From Penaeicola halotolerans (GTDB lineage: Bacteria > Bacteroidota > Bacteroidia > Cytophagales > Cyclobacteriaceae): a stretch of 64,000 nt of DNA. The DNA is taken from contig NZ_JAEAGO010000003.1 of assembly GCF_016464625.1 (NCBI RefSeq), positions 1 to 64,000 of the forward strand. The letters are read 5' to 3'. The position numbers and the translations under genes were made by a program. Below the pieces are notes generated by a model that saw only the letters and a program-made list of their open reading frames with translations, searched no databases and had not been told where the DNA came from. Shown here one piece after another: positions 61,010 to 64,000 of this stretch (the stretch's first letter is position 1; every line of letters starts with the position of its first letter).

Positions 61010-64000
61010 ATGAAAAACAAACTTTTACAAACATTCAGGTGCCACTCCAAAGGCATGGGCTTGTTGTTGATGAGCTTGCTTATCGGAGGAGGTCTATCCG
61101 CTCAAAAGCTAGATACTGATCGCCTATCTGTGATGAAAGCTCGAAATATAGGTCCAGCTGGTATGAGTGGTCGTATCACGGCCATCGATGCTGTAGTCGC
61201 TGACCCAAATATCATCTATGCAGGTGCAGCCTCAGGTGGTGTATGGAAGACAACTAGTGGAGGTGTCAAGTGGGAACCGATCTTCGATGCTAATGAAACA
61301 ATCAACATCGGAGCAATCGCTATCCAGCAAAATAATCCAGACGTAGTCTGGGTAGGTACTGGAGAAGGTAATCCTCGAAACTCACTCAACAACGGTGAAG
61401 GTATCTATAAAAGTCTCGATGGCGGTAAGACTTGGAAGCTAATGGGTTTGGAAAAAACCAGCAATATCCACCGTATCATCGTACACAGAGACAATCCAGA
61501 CATCGTCTATGTAGCTGCAATCGGTAACCCTTGGAGCGAGCACCCAGAGCGAGGAGTATATCGTACAAAAGATGGTGGTAAGACTTGGGAAAAGATCCTT
61601 TATACAAATGATCTTAGCGGAGCTGCTGACATGGTAGTAGATCCGAGCAATCCTAATAAGCTGTTTGTAGCCATGTGGGAACACAAGCGTTGGCCTTGGT
61701 TTTTCAAATCAGGAGGAGAAGGTTCTGGCTTATATGTGACCTTAGACGGTGGTGATACTTGGACTAAAAAAACTGATGCAGACGGACTCCCTAAAGGTGA
61801 GATCGGGAGAATCGGTCTAGCCGTAGCTCCAAGCAATCCTGACCGTGTGTATGCACTCGTAGAATCTACTAAAAATGCACTTTATCGCTCTGACGATGGT
61901 GGTGTGAAATGGACAGTAGTCAATGATGACAATGGTATCGCCAATCGTCCTTTCTACTATGCTGACATCTTTGTAGATAGTAAAGACCCAAATAGAATTT
62001 ATAATATTTTCTCCATGGTCTCTATGTCAGAAGATGGCGGTAAAACTTTCAATACGATCATCCCTTACTCAGGAGTCCACCCAGATCACCATGCGTGGTG
62101 GATTCACCCAGAAAATCCAAACTTGATCATAGAAGGTAATGATGGAGGACTCAACATTTCTTATGATAGAGCAAAGACTTGGAGATTTGTAGAAAATATC
62201 CCAGTAGCACAACTCTATCACGTCAATGTAGACAATGAGTTTCCTTACAATGTCTATGGCGGTATGCAAGACAATGGCTCTTGGAGAGGTCCAGGCTATG
62301 TCTTGAGAGCTGGTGGTATCATCAATGCTTACTGGGATGAACTGATGTTTGGAGACGGCTTTGATGTTGTCCCAGATCCAGAAAACGCTAGATACGGCTA
62401 TGCCATGTCTCAGGGTGGTAATGTCGGTAGATTTGACTATGAGACAGGTAATACTAAAACTATCAAGCCTACTCATCCAGATATCGATGTGAGACTCCGC
62501 TTCAACTGGAACGCAGCTATTGCACAAAATCCGCATGACCCTAAGTCTATCTACTATGGTAGCCAATACCTACACAAGAGTAATGATAAAGGGACAACTT
62601 GGGAAGTGATCTCTCCAGATCTATCGACCAATGATCCTGAGAAACAAAAGCAATACATGAGTGGTGGCTTGACTATAGATGCTACTGGAGCAGAAAACCA
62701 CTGTACCATTATCGCTATCGCACCTAGCCCACTAGATCAGCAAGTGATCTGGGTAGGTACAGATGATGGACAAGTACAAGTCACTAGAGATGGTGGCAAG
62801 ACTTGGACTAATACTTCAGGAAAAATCACTGGCATGCCTAAAGGTAGCTGGGTACCTCAGATCCAAGCTTCACGCTTCACAGCAGGAGAAGCTTTAGTAG
62901 TAGTCAACGACTATAGAAGAGGTAACATGGAACCTATGGTTTTCCGTACCAAAGACTTTGGTAATACTTGGGAGCGCATCGTCACTAGCAGCCAAGTGAA
63001 AGGCTATGCATTGAGTGTTTTACAAGACTTAGAAGAACCGAACTTGCTTTTCCTAGGTACTGAAAATGGACTATGGGTGAGTATAGATGCAGGTAAAAAC
63101 TGGACAGCTTGGAAGCATGGATTCCCTCCAGTATCTACTATGGACATGACTATCCAACCAAGAGAGCATGACCTTGTCATCGCTACTTTTGGACGTTCAT
63201 TCTTTGTCCTTGATGATATCAGACCTTTGAGAGAAATCGCCAAGACTGGTGGTAAAGCGCTTGACAATATCCTAACTGTCTATCAAGCCAATCCAGCTTA
63301 TATGATCCAAGGCTATAAACAAGCTGCAGGAATGAGATTTGGCGCAGATGGAACCTACTCGGGTGAGAATAAAAACCTTCGTGGAGCCACTATCCGCTAC
63401 TCTGTAAATCCTCCTAAGGCTACAGAAGCAGCTACTTCAGCCACATCGGCTAAAGGCAAAAAAGCAACACCTGCTGCCCCAGCAGCTCCTAAAGCTACTG
63501 TGAAGTATGACACGCTTTATACGCATATCTTTGATGCTTCAGGTAAGAATATCAGAACTCTCAAGACAGTTCCTAAAGAAGCTGGACTTGCAGAAGTGAA
63601 CTGGGGACTAGACGAGCGTAGCACATCTACCAGTGCTCGCGGTGGTCGTGGTGGTGAACCTGGCGGAAATTCAGTCATGCCAGGCACTTACAAAGCTGTC
63701 ATGATGTATGGAGATCAAAAAGACTCTACGATGATACAGGTCATGCTTGACCCACGTGTAGAATATGGTGCAGAAGTGATCAAGGCTAAAAATGAGTTGT
63801 ATGACAGACTCGCTAAGTCTACAGAAACACTCGCTGATATCAATACGCAAATCAGAGAAGCGCAAGAGATGATCACTAAAGTGAATACGCTGACCAAAGA
63901 TCTCAAAACAGACGAAGCTAAAGCACTTGCTAAAGCAGCTAAAGAGATCGAAAAAGAGCTTACCGAACTCAATGAATCGATCAATGGTGCTAGAAGAGGT
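61010..64000 (+). CDS. Sortilin/VPS10-like beta-propeller exo-protein (partial, runs off the edge)
   Basis: Only the first 997 codons are in the window; no stop is reached. A signal peptide (about 1-31, ending GGLSAQ) is followed by a large beta-propeller built from Asp-box/BNR repeats: VWKTTSGGVKW, IYKSLDGGKTW, VYRTKDGGKTW and LYVTLDGGDTW among others. The sequence belongs to the Bacteroidota group annotated as VPS10-sortilin domain glycosyl hydrolases. After about residue 790 comes a linker rich in Ala, Thr and Pro, then a helical segment at the right edge. It is a secreted or surface protein of unknown substrate. Confidence 0.85.
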   Translation, partial: MKNKLLQTFRCHSKGMGLLLMSLLIGGGLSAQKLDTDRLSVMKARNIGPAGMSGRITAIDAVVADPNIIYAGAASGGVWKTTSGGVKWEPIFDANETINIGAIAIQQNNPDVVWVGTGEGNPRNSLNNGEGIYKSLDGGKTWKLMGLEKTSNIHRIIVHRDNPDIVYVAAIGNPWSEHPERGVYRTKDGGKTWEKILYTNDLSGAADMVVDPSNPNKLFVAMWEHKRWPWFFKSGGEGSGLYVTLDGGDTWTKKTDADGLPKGEIGRIGLAVAPSNPDRVYALVESTKNALYRSDDGGVKWTVVNDDNGIANRPFYYADIFVDSKDPNRIYNIFSMVSMSEDGGKTFNTIIPYSGVHPDHHAWWIHPENPNLIIEGNDGGLNISYDRAKTWRFVENIPVAQLYHVNVDNEFPYNVYGGMQDNGSWRGPGYVLRAGGIINAYWDELMFGDGFDVVPDPENARYGYAMSQGGNVGRFDYETGNTKTIKPTHPDIDVRLRFNWNAAIAQNPHDPKSIYYGSQYLHKSNDKGTTWEVISPDLSTNDPEKQKQYMSGGLTIDATGAENHCTIIAIAPSPLDQQVIWVGTDDGQVQVTRDGGKTWTNTSGKITGMPKGSWVPQIQASRFTAGEALVVVNDYRRGNMEPMVFRTKDFGNTWERIVTSSQVKGYALSVLQDLEEPNLLFLGTENGLWVSIDAGKNWTAWKHGFPPVSTMDMTIQPREHDLVIATFGRSFFVLDDIRPLREIAKTGGKALDNILTVYQANPAYMIQGYKQAAGMRFGADGTYSGENKNLRGATIRYSVNPPKATEAATSATSAKGKKATPAAPAAPKATVKYDTLYTHIFDASGKNIRTLKTVPKEAGLAEVNWGLDERSTSTSARGGRGGEPGGNSVMPGTYKAVMMYGDQKDSTMIQVMLDPRVEYGAEVIKAKNELYDRLAKSTETLADINTQIREAQEMITKVNTLTKDLKTDEAKALAKAAKEIEKELTELNESINGARRG

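Overview
The window looks like a chromosomal segment of a member of the Bacteroidota, most likely a Cytophagales-like marine or soil bacterium. Several promoters fit the Bacteroidota pattern (TTTG near -33, TAnnTTTG near -7). Many genes belong to families typical of the phylum: TonB receptor plus DUF4249 lipoprotein, a 6-bladed beta-propeller lipoprotein, GSCFA protein, an EttA/YbiT-like ABC-F with a degenerate second P-loop, and a solitary FtsE. No rRNA or named marker fixes the genus, so placement below phylum is inference.

Layout. 0-15.4 kb is core-like: two identical tRNA-Glu genes, GAPDH, ABC-F, an RlmI-like methyltransferase, MsrB, LhgO, a YheT-like hydrolase, a heme-type TonB receptor, a YhiN-like flavoprotein, a secreted nuclease with a periplasmic zinc-ribbon protein, and pirin. 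15.4-25.2 kb is an accessory island that is A+T-richer in its genes and full of short repeats. It holds two C-terminal remnants of tyrosine recombinases, a C-protein/cytosine methyltransferase/PLD-nuclease restriction-modification locus, a group II intron 3' remnant on the opposite strand, a DUF6624 gene, orphan ORFs, a RhuM-Fic fusion and a HEAT-repeat lipoprotein. 25.2-64 kb returns to core-like genes: a GT4 glycosyltransferase, propeller and duplicated lipoproteins, UbiB-like kinase with TetR, S41 peptidase, GH53 galactanase, APC permease, OsmC, aconitase, Ung, ApaG, the rpsF-rpsR-rplI operon, a YyaL-like protein, PriA, PfkA, the small SRP RNA, transaldolase/FSA, a TonB-DUF4249 pair, FtsE, a cation/proton antiporter, a glyoxalase-fold protein, an S24-type repressor, and the start of a sortilin-like propeller protein that runs off the right edge.

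Main discovery. Between 16.7 and 23.1 kb the genes are arranged like integron gene cassettes. Three same-strand units start with a GTT core and end, just after the last stop codon, with the reverse complement of that start: GTTGTGCCT/AGGCACAAC, GTTATGGGC/GCCCATAAC, and GTTATATGTG/CACACACAAC (8 of 10). One complete attC-like imperfect palindrome (21262-21395) and several half sites are visible. Both recombinase tails read towards the cassettes and are followed by a conserved hairpin segment ending in ..TATATWCAA|GTT, which would be the attI-like site. This is the geometry of an inverted integron (integrase and cassettes on the same strand). Both recombinases are broken, so the array appears to be a relic, cut up by REP-like double hairpins and a group II intron remnant.

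The rest of the window is mostly housekeeping metabolism (glycolysis, TCA, translation, replication restart, DNA repair) mixed with outer-membrane uptake and surface lipoprotein genes.
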